Assembly (NCBI RefSeq): GCF_033958435.1 | Contig: NC_134141.1 | Coordinates: 98,063,001 to 98,127,000, forward strand | Source: Carettochelys insculpta | Lineage: Eukaryota > Chordata > Testudines > Carettochelyidae | Direction: 5' to 3' | DNA: 64,000 bases | Shown here: positions 36,281 through 47,740 of the stretch, piece by piece | Layout of the letters: every line of letters begins with the position of its first letter | Numbering within the stretch: the first letter of the stretch is position 1 | Translations under genes and position numbers: made by a program | Notes under the pieces: model-generated | The model's input: the letters and a program-made list of their open reading frames with translations, nothing else | Database searches by the model: none | What the model was told of the DNA's origin: nothing

Positions 36281-38341
36281 ATCATGAACAGTTGTATTTG
36301 GATACACATTCATGGAATTAGATGAAAGCTATGTTGATTTAGTGATGCAAGTGCTACAGCTTCTGTACACCACAAAGCCTAATCCTGCATCAGTAAAATC
36401 AATGGAGCTTTGCCATTGACTTAGATGGAAGTAGGACTGAGGATTTGATGACAGAACTTGAGAAAAATCATGTTTACTAATCTGTATTTTAAGGATGGTA
36501 TCCCTAAAAATATCCATGTAATACAGGCTAATGCAAGCCTTATGGGTTCATTTATGGGATTGCTGCATACAATCTAGACAAAGTTATATGAATTGAGGAC
36601 AGAAATATGAGCTAGTGAGTTATTTTTTATTTATGTTTAAAATCTGCATTCTAGTTGTATAGCCATTTTGCATCATTTTAGCCATTAAAGTCTTTCTTGT
36701 AAATAGCTACCTAAGTATGCTTTAAAACAAAATCTAGTTATTCCTCAGGCATTTTCCAATCTTTCATAAAGTATTTAGATAACTGAGAACTGCTCTTTGT
36801 ATTTTAAGCGTTTGAAGAAACATTATGTAATTCATAACAATAATTTATCAAAATTAGTAATAAGACAGTAGGTGTGACTGGCCTCTGCAGGGTTGTTGCA
36901 TTCTGGTGTGATTTTGTTGGTACTTTGCACCCACAGTAGTGCTCTCTGGTTCTTTAAAGCTATTTGGATGCAGAAAAAGGTGAGTGTGAGGGTACAATAA
37001 TCCCATTTTAAAATGTACTTTTTCTCCTTCTTTCTGTCCCAAAATATTCAAAAGCAGTAGTCCACACTGTAATGCTGGCAGATCAGGTGCCAGCTCATGC
37101 CAGGCCCCTGGGCCTCAATGTACACTGACTGGATACACAGCTGGAAAACACTCTGGCTCACCAGTGTGTTCATATTGTTAAAATAGATATTAGAGTGCTA
37201 AAAATGTGTTTAGCTTTTAAAATTTATGAGATGCTTTTAAGTTACTGCCCCTATTAATTTTATTTATAACACCCTTAGCCCATATTGTAAGGTACTACTT
37301 AAGCGTTTGCTCTAAACCTGTAAACCACCACAATTACGAGAGAAGCATTACCAAGTTCTGCACCACAAGAGGGGTTATTTCCTCTCCAACCAAAAGAAGG
37401 TGGTAGTGTGATGTTAAGGTTTAAGTTTTTTTTTTCCCCATCATGTGCATCCTCAGAAAAAGTTGAAACTCCTACAGTAACATGAACTTCTCCATATTGC
37501 ATGTATATTAAAAACAAAAAATATTACTTCACTATAGGAGCCATAGCTTGTGCATTTATTAATTTATAAGAAGTGTAACCCACTAGGGCTAAAGTATGGC
37601 TTTGCCACAAACCTTCAGTGAAGAGGAGGGTATTGTTACTCCTTAACAGGGATTTGAGGCAGCTCCTCTCCACTGACTTTAATGGAGCAATGGCAGTTTA
37701 TACCAGCTGAAAACCTACCCCATGGAGACACAGTTTATTTCCAATTGCATTCCTTATCTGGGGGAGGAGAAGGATGAATCTTCTCTTACCCCACATATGG
37801 TGCAGTTTATTACGATATTTTTGCTGGCTCCAGCACTTAGGGAGAGAGGCCTTGTCTCTACCCATTCTCTCGTCACCTTACTTACCACCCTACACTAGTG
37901 TCTGCAATCAGAACTTCATTAACAGAGCTGTCTATGTAGGACCTAGAATAGGATGCAGTTCAATGTTCCATAGTTTTGTCAGTTCTGAATAGCTAACAGA
38001 AGTAAATCTGAAACTTTGTAAAGGATGTAGCTCTTACTGAATGCATGGGAGAGGAGAAATGATGATTGAGATGGGGCCTTTTTCATAGTTTCATGGTGGC
38101 ATATTCTAAAAAGAGCTGGAGTGGCTCATGATCATGAATGCCAATCTCAGGGCAGACAGCTAAAAACAGACAGAAACTCCAAATTTGTTGTATGTTCTAT
38201 AATTAGATGTCACCAACCCAGTAACAAATGATAACTCCTCAAGCACTACACGATGGAGTCAGAGAGAGCCTCTTGGGCATTCTAGGCTATCCTCCCTCAT
38301 AGGTAAGTTGGATTGCGTGGTAGCTGGTCACTTTACACCAA

Positions 38342-39009
38342 GGCTACGTCTATACTAGCACACTATGTCAAAGTAGTCTATTTCGAAGTAAGGACATCGA
38401 AATAGGCTACTTCGACATGTATTGTCTACACGTCCTCCAGGGCTGGTGCCGTCAACGTTCCACATCGAACTAGCGACGGGGAATATCGAAAGGAGCTGCC
38501 CCGGAAGGAAATGTGGAGTGTCCACACACACAAGTGCTCCCCATCAAAATAAGGGGCCAGCAAAGCCCCTAGCCACTCCCTTAAAGGGCCCCTCCCAGAC
38601 ACACTTGCCCTGCATAGCACGAGATCCACAGAGTCAACAACCAGTTGTAGATCCTGTGCACGCAGCACGGACCCCCAGCTGCAGCAGCAGCAGCCGGAAG
38701 CCCTGGGCTAAGGGCTGCTGCACGCAGTGACCATAGAGCCCTGCAGGGGTTGGACAGAGCGTCTCTCAACCCCTCAGCTGATGGCCACCATGGAGGACCC
38801 TGCTATTTCAAAGTAGCGGGATGCGGATCGTCTACACACACCCTACTTCGACGTTGAACGTCGAAGTAGGGGGCAATAGCGATTTCAACGTCTTGCCACC
38901 TAACATCAATTTCAACGTCGAAATAGCACATGGCGCGTGTAGACGCGATGCGTGCTATTTCGACGTTGTGCTGGCTACTTCGAAGCAGCTGGCTAGTGTA
39001 GACGCACCC
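38342..39009. mobile_element. 668-bp Harbinger-type element, second copy of the 11-kb family
   Basis: Ends GGCTACGTCTATACTAGC and GCTAGTGTAGACGCACCC, flanked by CAA duplications (38339-38341, 39010-39012). The core is the reverse complement of 11.2-11.45 kb, so this is an inverted copy. Internal frames are element-derived. Confidence 0.88.
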
Positions 39010-39245
39010 CAAAACTCATGACATTCAGGTTACTCCTAGTTCCAAAGGGTCAGTCACTTACCCAAGGTCAGTTGTGAAGTCAGTGCCTGTAGCCTGTCCT
39101 ATAATAAATTATCTAAAGATGTATTAACTGAGAAAATAAACAAGAAAGTTATTTACAAGGTTCAAATGGGACACGTACACATGCAAATGAATTACAGTCT
39201 TAGATTTAAAAAGGTAACAAACTTCTATACTAAACAGTTCTGCAT

Positions 39246-39689
39246 GGCTACAGCTACATTAGCAAGTTTTTTAGACAAAGCCAGAGTATTGTCAACAAAC
39301 TCACTGCACATCCATACAAAAAATACATTTTGTTGACAGTCTGTTGACAAAATTTGGTACTTCTGCTGACCACCTTCTGTCTCTCCTGAATGTGGAAAAG
39401 TGACTTTTGTTGATAGATTCTGTCGACAAAAAAGGCTAGGTGGATGCTCTGAGGGGCCTTCTGTCAACAGACAGGGTTTACAGGACATTGGGAAGCCCTG
39501 TCTGCTGTTCTTCTGATTGGCTGTTTTATCAAGAGAGAATGGCCAGGCAGTTCAGCCACTACGTTGAAAGAGCAGCTCCCTCTTTCAATCTTCTTTAGTG
39601 TTTGGCCACACTCTGTCAACAGATGTTTTATTGGAAAATCTCTTTGCACAGAAATGTCTGCAACAGATGCTTCTAGTGTAACCATAGCT
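39246..39689. mobile_element. Harbinger-type MITE, GTTGACAAAA family
   Basis: About 444 bp with ends GGCTACAGCTACATTAGC and CTAGTGTAACCATAGCT. Tracts of TTTTGTTGACAGTCTG link it to 3869-4138. No exact target duplication. Confidence 0.75.
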
Positions 39690-40004
39690 TAAGTTTTTAG
39701 GGCTGACCCATTCTAAGCAGAATGTGGATCTCTAGCTTATGTTAAGAATCTTTGCACATTGGAGTCCAAACAGTATAAAGTTCCCAGAACCTCCTTGTCA
39801 GGGATTTCCGACCCTGCGCTTGAATCCATAATTCAAGTTAATGGTGTGGGTTCAGGCACAGGCCTTTTCTTCTTGTTAGGAGTCAAGAATGCAATCAACT
39901 AAGCCCCTATACTTTGGTGCTACAAATGCCTCATGGGACTCCAGTAGACCGTCTTGTGTGCAGGACAAGCATTTTACCTTAATGAATGCTGCTTTTCCTG
40001 TTTA

Positions 40005-41035
40005 TATTTTTCACAACTCCACCACCTTGTTGACTCTTATTCAATCTGTGATCCGCTATAACTCTCAGATCTTTTCAGCAGTATTACCACCTAACCCATT
40101 TTCTACTTGTGCATTCAAGTTTTCTTTCCTAAGTGCAGTACTTCACACTTGTCTTTAGTGAATTTTGTCTTACTAATTTCAGATGAATTCTCCAATTTGT
40201 CAAGGTCATTTTAAATTCTGCTGTCTCGAAAGGGCTTGCAATTTCTCCCAGCATGGGCCATCCACAAATTTTATAAACATTCCCAACTTCATTTTCCAGT
40301 TTAACAAAATATTGAATAGTACCAAATCTGGGACTGACTTGTGAAAGGCCCTATTAGATATACTCCTGAAGTGAACCATTGATAACTATGCTTTTCTATG
40401 TTGATACATATGGCAGCATAGCCAATACAGATACGGCATGCCCAGTTAGCATGGATCTAAATAACAGTGTAAATTGTGAGGCACTCTTTGGGCTAGTAGA
40501 GTACAGACACGCCAGAAACTTTATGGCACATATCCCATTAGCTCTCTACCTATGAAAGTAGTGCCTCCCCTGTCTACACTGCTATTTTTGACAGTGTGGA
40601 ATCCTGTTGCCTCCCCACTGCTGGGACCTTTCATGCTGTAGTGAAAGTCTCTGGTAACAGGAAAAGGCTCTGGCTGTAGAGGTGCAATAGGAAACTGAGT
40701 AGAAAGTTTCCAACAGCCAACTTGAATACACTGAACTCATCTAAATGTTCTTTAACCTGTTCTTTATATACTTTGGATTGCATTCCTTCTTCAATATTAA
40801 TAAGTTGTCCCAGCATGTTTGCAGGTATTGAAGTTAGGTTGATTGGTCTATAGTTCCTCCGGTGATCTTTTCACCCTTTCTAAAGAAAAGCATATGTTCA
40901 CCCTTCTTCAGTCTTTGGGGACTCACCAGTCCTCCATGAATTCTCAAAAATCAAGGCCATTTTTAAATTACTGCATTGACCTCTGTCCAAAATATTTGCA
41001 TGTGAAGACTTACAGTGTTCTCAGGAAGACCTACT
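40005..41035 (-). mobile_element. CR1 LINE fragment, decayed
   Basis: The minus strand carries the RT to C-terminal region of CR1 with many indels: relics of the PxPKDxxK/NYR region at about 40750-41030 and of FADDTKL to LNMSQQ-like sequence at about 40020-40330. About 300 unrelated or unalignable bases interrupt it near 40440-40720. Confidence 0.65.
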
Positions 41036-41617
41036 TTTCCAACTGTACCTGGGGTGGGATTTGGAAATAATGATGCTGCTAAGACTGCCATACATGATAG
41101 ATAGGTACAAATTATACTAGTGTCTGATTAGAAGTGAATTAGATAATTTTCTTGTAGGTATTGTGGTGGGACAAGGTCTTGAGAAGAATCTCAAAGAAGA
41201 AAGGATAGTGGTTTTATGGAACAATTCTGAATAAACCTCTGTGCATAAAAGGTCTTATGGAGGAAAACACAACACTGCATAATATGGCAGGAGGGACAGG
41301 GTTAAAACACAATCTGAAATAAATTCCAGATGATTACCAGTGTGTTTATAATGAAACTCAACCTAATTTCCTGTTAACAAACAGTATTCTCTTCATTCCT
41401 CCCTCTAAATAGTACTGGCAGGGCACCAGTTAAACAACCCAAGACCAAAAAGGTCGACTTAACATGCATTAATGTTAAGTGCTAAGTTTTATCAGAATTC
41501 TGAATATAAAAGTGTGTTAAAGGTATTGCTGAAAAGCAACACCAGATATGTACATCACTGATAAAGTTCTTGCCTCAGTTCACTGGCTCATATCAAATCA
41601 TTGGGTCTGAATTCTTA

Positions 41618-41916
41618 TCTTGTGTCTACACGTGCCCCTTCCTTTCAAAAGGGGCATGTTAATGAGGGGGTTCGAAAGATGCTAATGAGGTGCTGCAATG
41701 AATATGCAGCGCCTCATTAGCATGATGGCAGCTGTGGCAATTCGAAAGTGCGGCTTTTCGAATCGTGCGCCGCCCATGGAGATGAGACCTTCCGAAAGGA
41801 CTCCCCCCAGTTGTTTGAAAGCCCTTCTTCCTATCTGGTCTAGCCTCATTAGCATCTTTCGAACCTGCTCATTAACATGCCCCTTTCAAAAGGAAGTGGC
41901 ATGTGTAGACACAGCC
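41618..41916. mobile_element. 299-bp Harbinger-type MITE
   Basis: Left end TCTTGTGTCTACACG, right end ATGTGTAGACACAGCC, exact TTA duplications (41615-41617, 41917-41919). Contains the palindromic tract around CTAATGAGGTGCTGCAATGA and its mirror CAGCGCCTCATTAGCATG. Confidence 0.88.
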
Positions 41917-42574
41917 TTAGAGATTCCCCTTGTATAGAGCCCCTCCCACTACAGCTGCTTTAATTTATGACAGGGAACTAGTCTGGCACAAGGTTTGCAA
42001 TCTCTCTCCTGAGCTGCACTGATGTTAGCATCTGCCCATAGCATGATGTGCTTGGTTGGGAGAAAGGAGCCTCAAGACTCCCTCATAACCCTCCGCATGG
42101 CACTGTGCCAGGGCCAGGCACAAAATCTTTCCTAGTGCGTAGGAAAGCACAGGGTCTCCTCCCACGTGATGTCACCAAGGGGTGCAAATCATCCCAAAGT
42201 GGAAGCGAGAGCTATGGTGGAGTCAGGGCCATGGCTTCATGTCACTGTTGGTTCAGGCCTAGAGAACTGGTCATCCTGGGGAAGGAAGCTGCACCATCCA
42301 AAGTGATGGGAAGAGGATGAAGCTAATTTTAGCAAAAATTAGAAGCACACAGCTTTTTACATAATGGGCCACAATGTTCAAAAATGAACAGTGATTTTCC
42401 AGTGCCTAATTTTTGGTTGCCATTTTGAGATATCTTTAAGGGGGATAAATTCACAGCATTTGCTGAAAAGCAGTGTCCTTTCAATGTGTCTCAGGTGGGA
42501 ACTTAACAATTAAATTACCTAAGCTTTTTGAAAATTTCAACATCACTAACAAGGTTTCTTCTTAAAAAAAAACA

Positions 42575-43160
42575 GCAGAAATGTAGCAGTTTAAAGACTA
42601 ACAAAATGATTTATTCGGTGATGAACTTTCATGGGACAGACCCACTTCATTGGATCAATCTTATTTATAAGTACAGAGGACAAAAAAAAATGCAATAAAA
42701 ACTGACACGGGGCATGAGGGTCCGGGGGATGTTAATTGTCCTTCCTGAGATAATTATGAGCATCAAAGGAAGGGAAACGGTTCTTGTAATGCATGAGGTA
42801 ATTGATGTCTCTGTTCATACCATGTGTTAATGTGTTGCATTGAACATGAATTCCAACTCACAAATTTCTCGCTCTAATCTGTTTTTGAATTCTTTTTGCT
42901 CCTGGACACAAATTCTTAGATCTTTAACAGAATGGCCCACTCCATTGAAGTGTTCACTGACTGGCTTATGTGTATCGAGTTTCTTGATGTCTCCTCTATG
43001 TCCATTTATTCTTTGGCAAAGATTTTGCTCAATGTACATAGTGGCACAACATTGTTGGCACATAATGGCATATATAATATTGCCGGAAAAGCATGAGAAT
43101 GTGCCTTTATTAGTACAACATGAAAGGGCACAGTTTTTCTTCTTCAAGACATTTTGAATG
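42575..43160 (-). mobile_element. Penelope-like element 3' part with GIY-YIG endonuclease remnant
   Basis: The minus frame at 42827-43147 encodes a C-terminal PLE segment. NIIYAIMCQQC...MYIEQ matches the GIY-YIG region (usually xVYLIxCxxC...YVGET; the Gly is Glu here), followed by RINGHRGDIKK, KPVSEHFN, GHSVKDLRI and NRLEREICELEF. The endonuclease nicks the target for reverse transcription. Downstream (42665 to 42575) is the PLE terminal region with AATGAAGTGGG...CCCATGAAAG and GTTAGTCTTTAAA. The RT domain is not recognisable upstream, so the copy is 5'-truncated. Family assigned from recalled motifs. Confidence 0.8.
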
Positions 43161-43531
43161 ACAGAGAATTCTAATCAAGGATCTTACTTTTGCAAAGGAA
43201 GAATTATCAACATTCTTACATAAAAGGGAAAAATATATATTCTTTCAGTTGGTGGTTCCCAACCTGTCATCTGCCTTACCATTGAATTTTCTTCTAGGTA
43301 ATCCAAGGATAATTTGCAATCAGGAATATAATGGGAGGTGGTGTAAGAGAAGAACACTGGTAACAGAGGTAAAGAATCAAATAATTCCAACAAAGCATAA
43401 CTGTTGTACTTTCAGAATTAGCCTACCCATTATCTGTAGGCTTTGAAGGATTAGATTTTTCTCAGTAAATGTTGGTAAAAAAATCAAATTTTCCACACAT
43501 ACACAAACTGATAACATTATTTTCACTAATA

Positions 43532-43640
43532 CATGTTGCATCTCCCTAAACTGGGACTCTCTCATCTGGCAACATCCATGGTCCAGGAGGACCACGGATT
43601 TTCCCAGGCCAGACAGCCCCAGTCATCGGGACTCAGTGAG
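43532..43640. mobile_element. DNA transposon end (CAKGTTGYAYCTCCC type)
   Basis: TA followed by CATGTTGCATCTCCCTAAAC, then CTCATCTGGCAACATCC, parallels the start of the element at 52118. The right end was not located. Confidence 0.4.
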
Positions 43641-44754
43641 CAAGAGGGCTGGCAGCTCCGGGCTGCTGTGGCAACTTTGGCTCCCAGCTGTGCAGCAGCT
43701 GGGAGCTGGGGCTGTGGCAGGGCTCTGACCTGGGGCCATGATGTTAACCATGGTAGATGTGGGAGCCAGGTCAATGGTGGGGCTCAGAGCTGGGGCAGTC
43801 TCCCTGGTCTGCAGCCTCTCTGTCACTCCAGGAACCACTGCTGCCTCTTTGTGACTTGGACCTCTGAGTTTGGTAAGTCTCTTCTCACAGCTTCAGGCAG
43901 TCTTTCTACCCACTGTCTTACAGTGCCACTTTCTAATTGCCAGGGGAAGTTAGACCCCTACTCTATTCTGGATTCTGCCTAAATGACCCTCTAGCCAGTA
44001 GTCAAGTTCTGTTGCATCTTAGAACTTACTGCCTTTCCTTGATCCCTGTTGTATCTTTCAGGTTTCCTCTTCTCTGGCTAGTCCAAATACACCTCCTTTC
44101 TCCCAGGGAGTGACTGCAGACTTTCCCAGCAACATTCTCTGTTTCCCGTTTCCAGTATTTATATATCCAGTCCAGCTCCTTCTGACCTCAGACAAGGGAT
44201 TGCTTAGCCACCTGATTCCTCTCAGCTGGGTCCTATTGGGTCAATTTGCCTTAACACTTTCAGGGTAATTGTCAGGTGGATCCACCATTCTACAGCCACA
44301 ACTTCTGGTATTTCCTTACATGCCCACACATATAAAGAAAGAGCATTTTCCAATTCTAATAAAAATGTGGAAGGGTGCGTTCAGTGATGAAGCAGTAACC
44401 ACCGTCACTAAGTTGCAGCAGAAATGAACAAGCATCACCCTTCTGACCACCTTGTACAAAGCACTCTCTGACAAAAAGGCAGCATAAAAAGCACTCTCTA
44501 TTGGCTCTCTTCTTATGATTCACACGGCTTCCAAGTTTCTCAGAAGTCTTCAGGGAAGAGTACAGGCCCTCTCTATTATCCAGAGTCCAGTTCGAGAAAT
44601 CTGAAACACTGCAAGTTGCCAGGGTGGAGGCTGGGTCAAGCATTAATCAGTTAGGAATCTGCCTGAGGTGGAGAAGACAAAGCACTTGGTTGAGGGATGT
44701 TTTCCCAGCTATGCTGATTTTCAGAGTTCTTCCAGCTGCATCATCTTTTCATCA

Positions 44755-45191
44755 GATTATGTCTACACTAACCCCAGAACTTCTAAAGGGACAAGATAAT
44801 GAACCTAATCGAAATATGTTAATGAGGTGCTTTCATGAATATGCAGCACCTCATTAGCATAACAGCAGCTGCAGCACTTTGAAAGTGCTACTTTCCATGG
44901 CGCGTGCAGCTCGTCTACATGGGGTCCTTTTTGAAAGGACCCCGCACACTTCAAAATCCTCTTATTCCTGTTTGGTTATAGGAATAAGGGGATTTCAAAA
45001 TGTGTTGGGTCCTTGCAAAAAGGATCCCTTGTAGATGAGCCGAGTGTGATTGAAAGTGGCACTTTTGAAGTTTTGCGGCCACCATTATGCTAATGAGGCA
45101 CTGCATATTGATGTCAGCACCTCATTAGCTTCTTTTGATTAGGTTCATTATCATGCCCCTTTCGAAGTCTTGGGCTAGTGTAGACATAGCC
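44755..45191. mobile_element. Harbinger-type MITE
   Basis: Ends GATTATGTCTACACTA and TAGTGTAGACATAGCC. It has subterminal TTAATGAGGTGC and CTCATTAGCATAA palindromic tracts and CCTTTTTGAAAGGACC internal palindromes. The target duplication is not clear. Confidence 0.82.
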
Positions 45192-45247
45192 TAGTTTCTA
45201 CAAACAACTTAAGTATCACTTAATAGGCAAAGAGGCACCAAGAGCAT

Positions 45248-45750
45248 GGCTCCAGTTATACTGACCCGAACTGTCAGCAGCGGTACACAAATGGGCAGTC
45301 TTGAAAGTGCAAATGGATGCTCATTTGCATATTCACTCACCAACAGAGGCCGCTGCTGGAGGGAAGAAAGCAGTGTAAACATGGTTCTGCTGGTTAAATG
45401 CCCCCCTTTGTTGACAGCTTCTTATGCCTGGAAAAAATCAGGCATAAGTGGCTGCCAACAAAGGGGAGAGGTTGCCAGCAGAACCACATTTACACTTGCA
45501 TTTGATGAATTGGGTCTTTGCCCATGCAAGTTTATGCTCCAAAATATCTGTTAGTCTATAAGGTGCCACAGGAGTTCTTGTTTTTGAAGATACAGACTAA
45601 CTTGGCTACCTCTCTGATACTTGTCACATTTACACTGCTTTTTTCGTGCCAGCAGCAGCCTCTGTCAGCGAGCAAATGTGCAAATGAGCGGCCATTTGTA
45701 TTTTCGAGACTGCCCATTTGTGTACAGTTCCAGTCACTGTAACTTGAGCC
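45248..45750. mobile_element. Foldback MITE with a PLE tail inserted
   Basis: Two long inverted arms (GGCTCCAGTTATACTG... and its diverged mirror ending CAGTCACTGTAACTTGAGCC) share AACTGT, ACACAAATGGGCAGTC and GCTCATTTGCA tracts. A central hairpin (45395-45485) carries inverted GGTTCTGCTGG/CCAGCAGAACC. CAT duplications flank it (45245-45247, 45751-45753). Without the PLE insertion at 45497-45624 it is about 360 bp. Confidence 0.75.
45497..45624 (+). mobile_element. PLE tail inserted in the foldback MITE, 12-bp duplication
   Basis: A single-arm, 128-bp insert flanked by exact CACATTTACACT copies (45485-45496, 45625-45636). Contains TTGATGA, CCCAT, GCAA (a decayed GAAA), ATATCTGTTAGTCTATAAGG and ends GCTACCTCTCTGATACTTGT. 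Confidence 0.85.
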
Positions 45751-45953
45751 CATGAGTCTCCAGAGGGAAGAAATATCAGCTAATACTCCTGAGAGCTGTA
45801 TTTGTTAAAGAATCTATGAACAGCAAGATTGGCTTAAAATTAAGATGCATTCATGAGACAGGAGCCTAAAATCATGAGCAATTGTAGGATCTTTTCCAGT
45901 GGTGAACTTCCTGGATCTGGAATTTTGTGTCAGTTGCTAATGTTCTTCTCTTA

Positions 45954-46220
45954 GGTTATGTCTACACTACAGAGTTTTGTAGACAAAACTGGAGTTTTAT
46001 AGACAAAACTCATGGAGTATCTACACACAAAATGCATTTTGTTGACAGAAACTGTCAACAGAAAAGTTGCATAGATGCTCTGGGGGCCCATTTATCGACA
46101 GAATGTATCAAAAGATTGATCTGCTTTTATATATAGCTGGAATCTGTCAACAGAAGTTTTGTTTGGACATCTCTTCTGACAGTAACTTCTGTAGGTACAT
46201 GCTTGTAGTGTAGATGTAAC
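45954..46220. mobile_element. 267-bp Harbinger-type MITE, GTCGACAAAA family
   Basis: Ends GGTTATGTCTACACTAC and GTAGTGTAGATGTAAC, exact TTA duplications (45951-45953, 46221-46223). Closely related to 3869-4138. The TTA target is typical of PIF/Harbinger. Confidence 0.9.
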
Positions 46221-46705
46221 TTAATGGAAAGCTCTGAGAAGTAACCATAAAGCATTTATTCAGCAATGGAGGACTTTGCTGCTGTATGCTATCTGTTCAC
46301 TCCTGTTGCTTACAAGAAAAGTAAAAATATGAGAATATGCATGAATGATGGTGGTGGTCTGATTGGGCCAAAAAGATTTTGGTTTACAATGGTAGATCTA
46401 TTCCTTTTTTAAAGCTTTGAATTGGCTGTCTAAACTGCTTTTCTTTTAAGACTCACAACACACACACAAAAGTTCACCTAAAGTTAAATATCTTTATTTT
46501 CCACTTTAAATTAATTGTAACAAAGTTTTTGGTTTGGAATTAGCTTTCTAATTTTTGTTGCGATTCAAAAGAAAAAAAAACTCTTAATTAACAACCTCCA
46601 ACTGTCTCTTGCACCACTTTCAAGAAATTATTTGAGTAAATTTAGGAACCAACCAAGGGAAACTAATCTTTATATTTTATGTTACCAGACTTGGTTCACT
46701 AACAG

Positions 46706-46915
46706 TAAGTGTGTAGTGTTGTAGCCAATCTGGTCCCAAGATACTAGAGACACAAAGTGAAAGAGACTCAACTTCTGTTGTTGAGCGCGCCAAGCTATTG
46801 AGCTGACATAGACACCGTGCCAGAGATCTGAAGAAGTCTGTACAAGCTTGAAAGTTTTTCTCTCTCACCAACAGAAGTTGGTCCAATAAAAGGTATTATC
46901 TCACTTACCTAAAGG
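46706..46915 (+). mobile_element. PLE-related tail (GGTCCAATAAAAG subfamily)
   Basis: CTGAAGA at 46827-46833, GAAA at 46849-46852, then CACCAACAGAAGTTGGTCC and AATAAAAGGTATTATCTCAC. A third PLE-tail subfamily with the same core order. Confidence 0.65.
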
Positions 46916-47344
46916 TAAGTAGGCATTTTGATTCAAGTTCTTGTATTTGTAAATAGATGTAAATACATTTTAAACTCTCCAGGAAACATCTGTTTCCTGT
47001 TCATAATACAAATAGCATAGCAAACATTTTGGAGCCAAAAGTGACATGTTGTAAACCTAAATCTATCTAATTTTATCTTTAAGGTTTATGAGTGAAATTG
47101 AACTCATTACCACCCCATTCATCTGCCTCTCTGCCACCTCCAGGCTGTCTGTGGGAGCTTGAACCTTCTAGATTCCCCCCTCTGCAGCCTATTGCCCTCT
47201 GTTCCAGTTGCCCCCATCCAGTAGTCCCCTTTAGAGCCTACAGTTGCTCCATGGAGATGTAGACTTCGAGTTGTAGGGGCTTCTCATCCATTCTGGTGGC
47301 AGGCAAGATTGCAGAGCCCAAGCCCTGCTGCCCACTCTCTTGGT

Positions 47345-47740
47345 CAGGGGTATGGAAGATGTGGTCTGTGGGCTGAATCTGGCGTGTCAAGCTTTTTAAT
47401 CTGGCCCATGTTGGGACCTACAGTTGAGGAGGATGGGGGAGAGTTTTCTGTGCTGCTCCTACCCCCCACAAAATCTATCAGCTCCCCTTGACAAGTTTCA
47501 CACTTTGCTCCCACCCCCACAAAAATCTCTCGGCTCCTATTGGTTAGAAATCAGCCAATGGAAGCAGATATTTTGCTGGGGTTGGGTGGTGCAGCACAAT
47601 TTCTCACCTCCTATTGGCTAGTTTCAAGAACCAGCTAATGGGAACTAAGAGATTTTGATGGAGGCAGGGGCAGTGCATGACACTCGCCAATAGGAGCTGA
47701 GAGATTTTGCTGGGGAGGTTGTGCAACATCCTCTTTCCCA
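47345..47740. mobile_element. hAT-like non-autonomous element, partial
   Basis: Starts CAGGGGTATGGAAGATGTGG, then a TCTGTGGGCTGAATCTGGC tract typical of a common turtle hAT family. Inside are inverted copies of a CTCTCGGCTCCTATTGG word (near 47525, 47605 and 47685). No coding capacity. Confidence 0.55.

Larger units (their letters stand above)
34311..38341. other. AT-rich region upstream of ITGA1
   Basis: Contains palindromic MITE pieces and one short PLE foldback. A 219-codon frame at 35438-36097 (+) is leucine/phenylalanine-rich with no recognised domain and is treated as chance. Confidence 0.5.
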
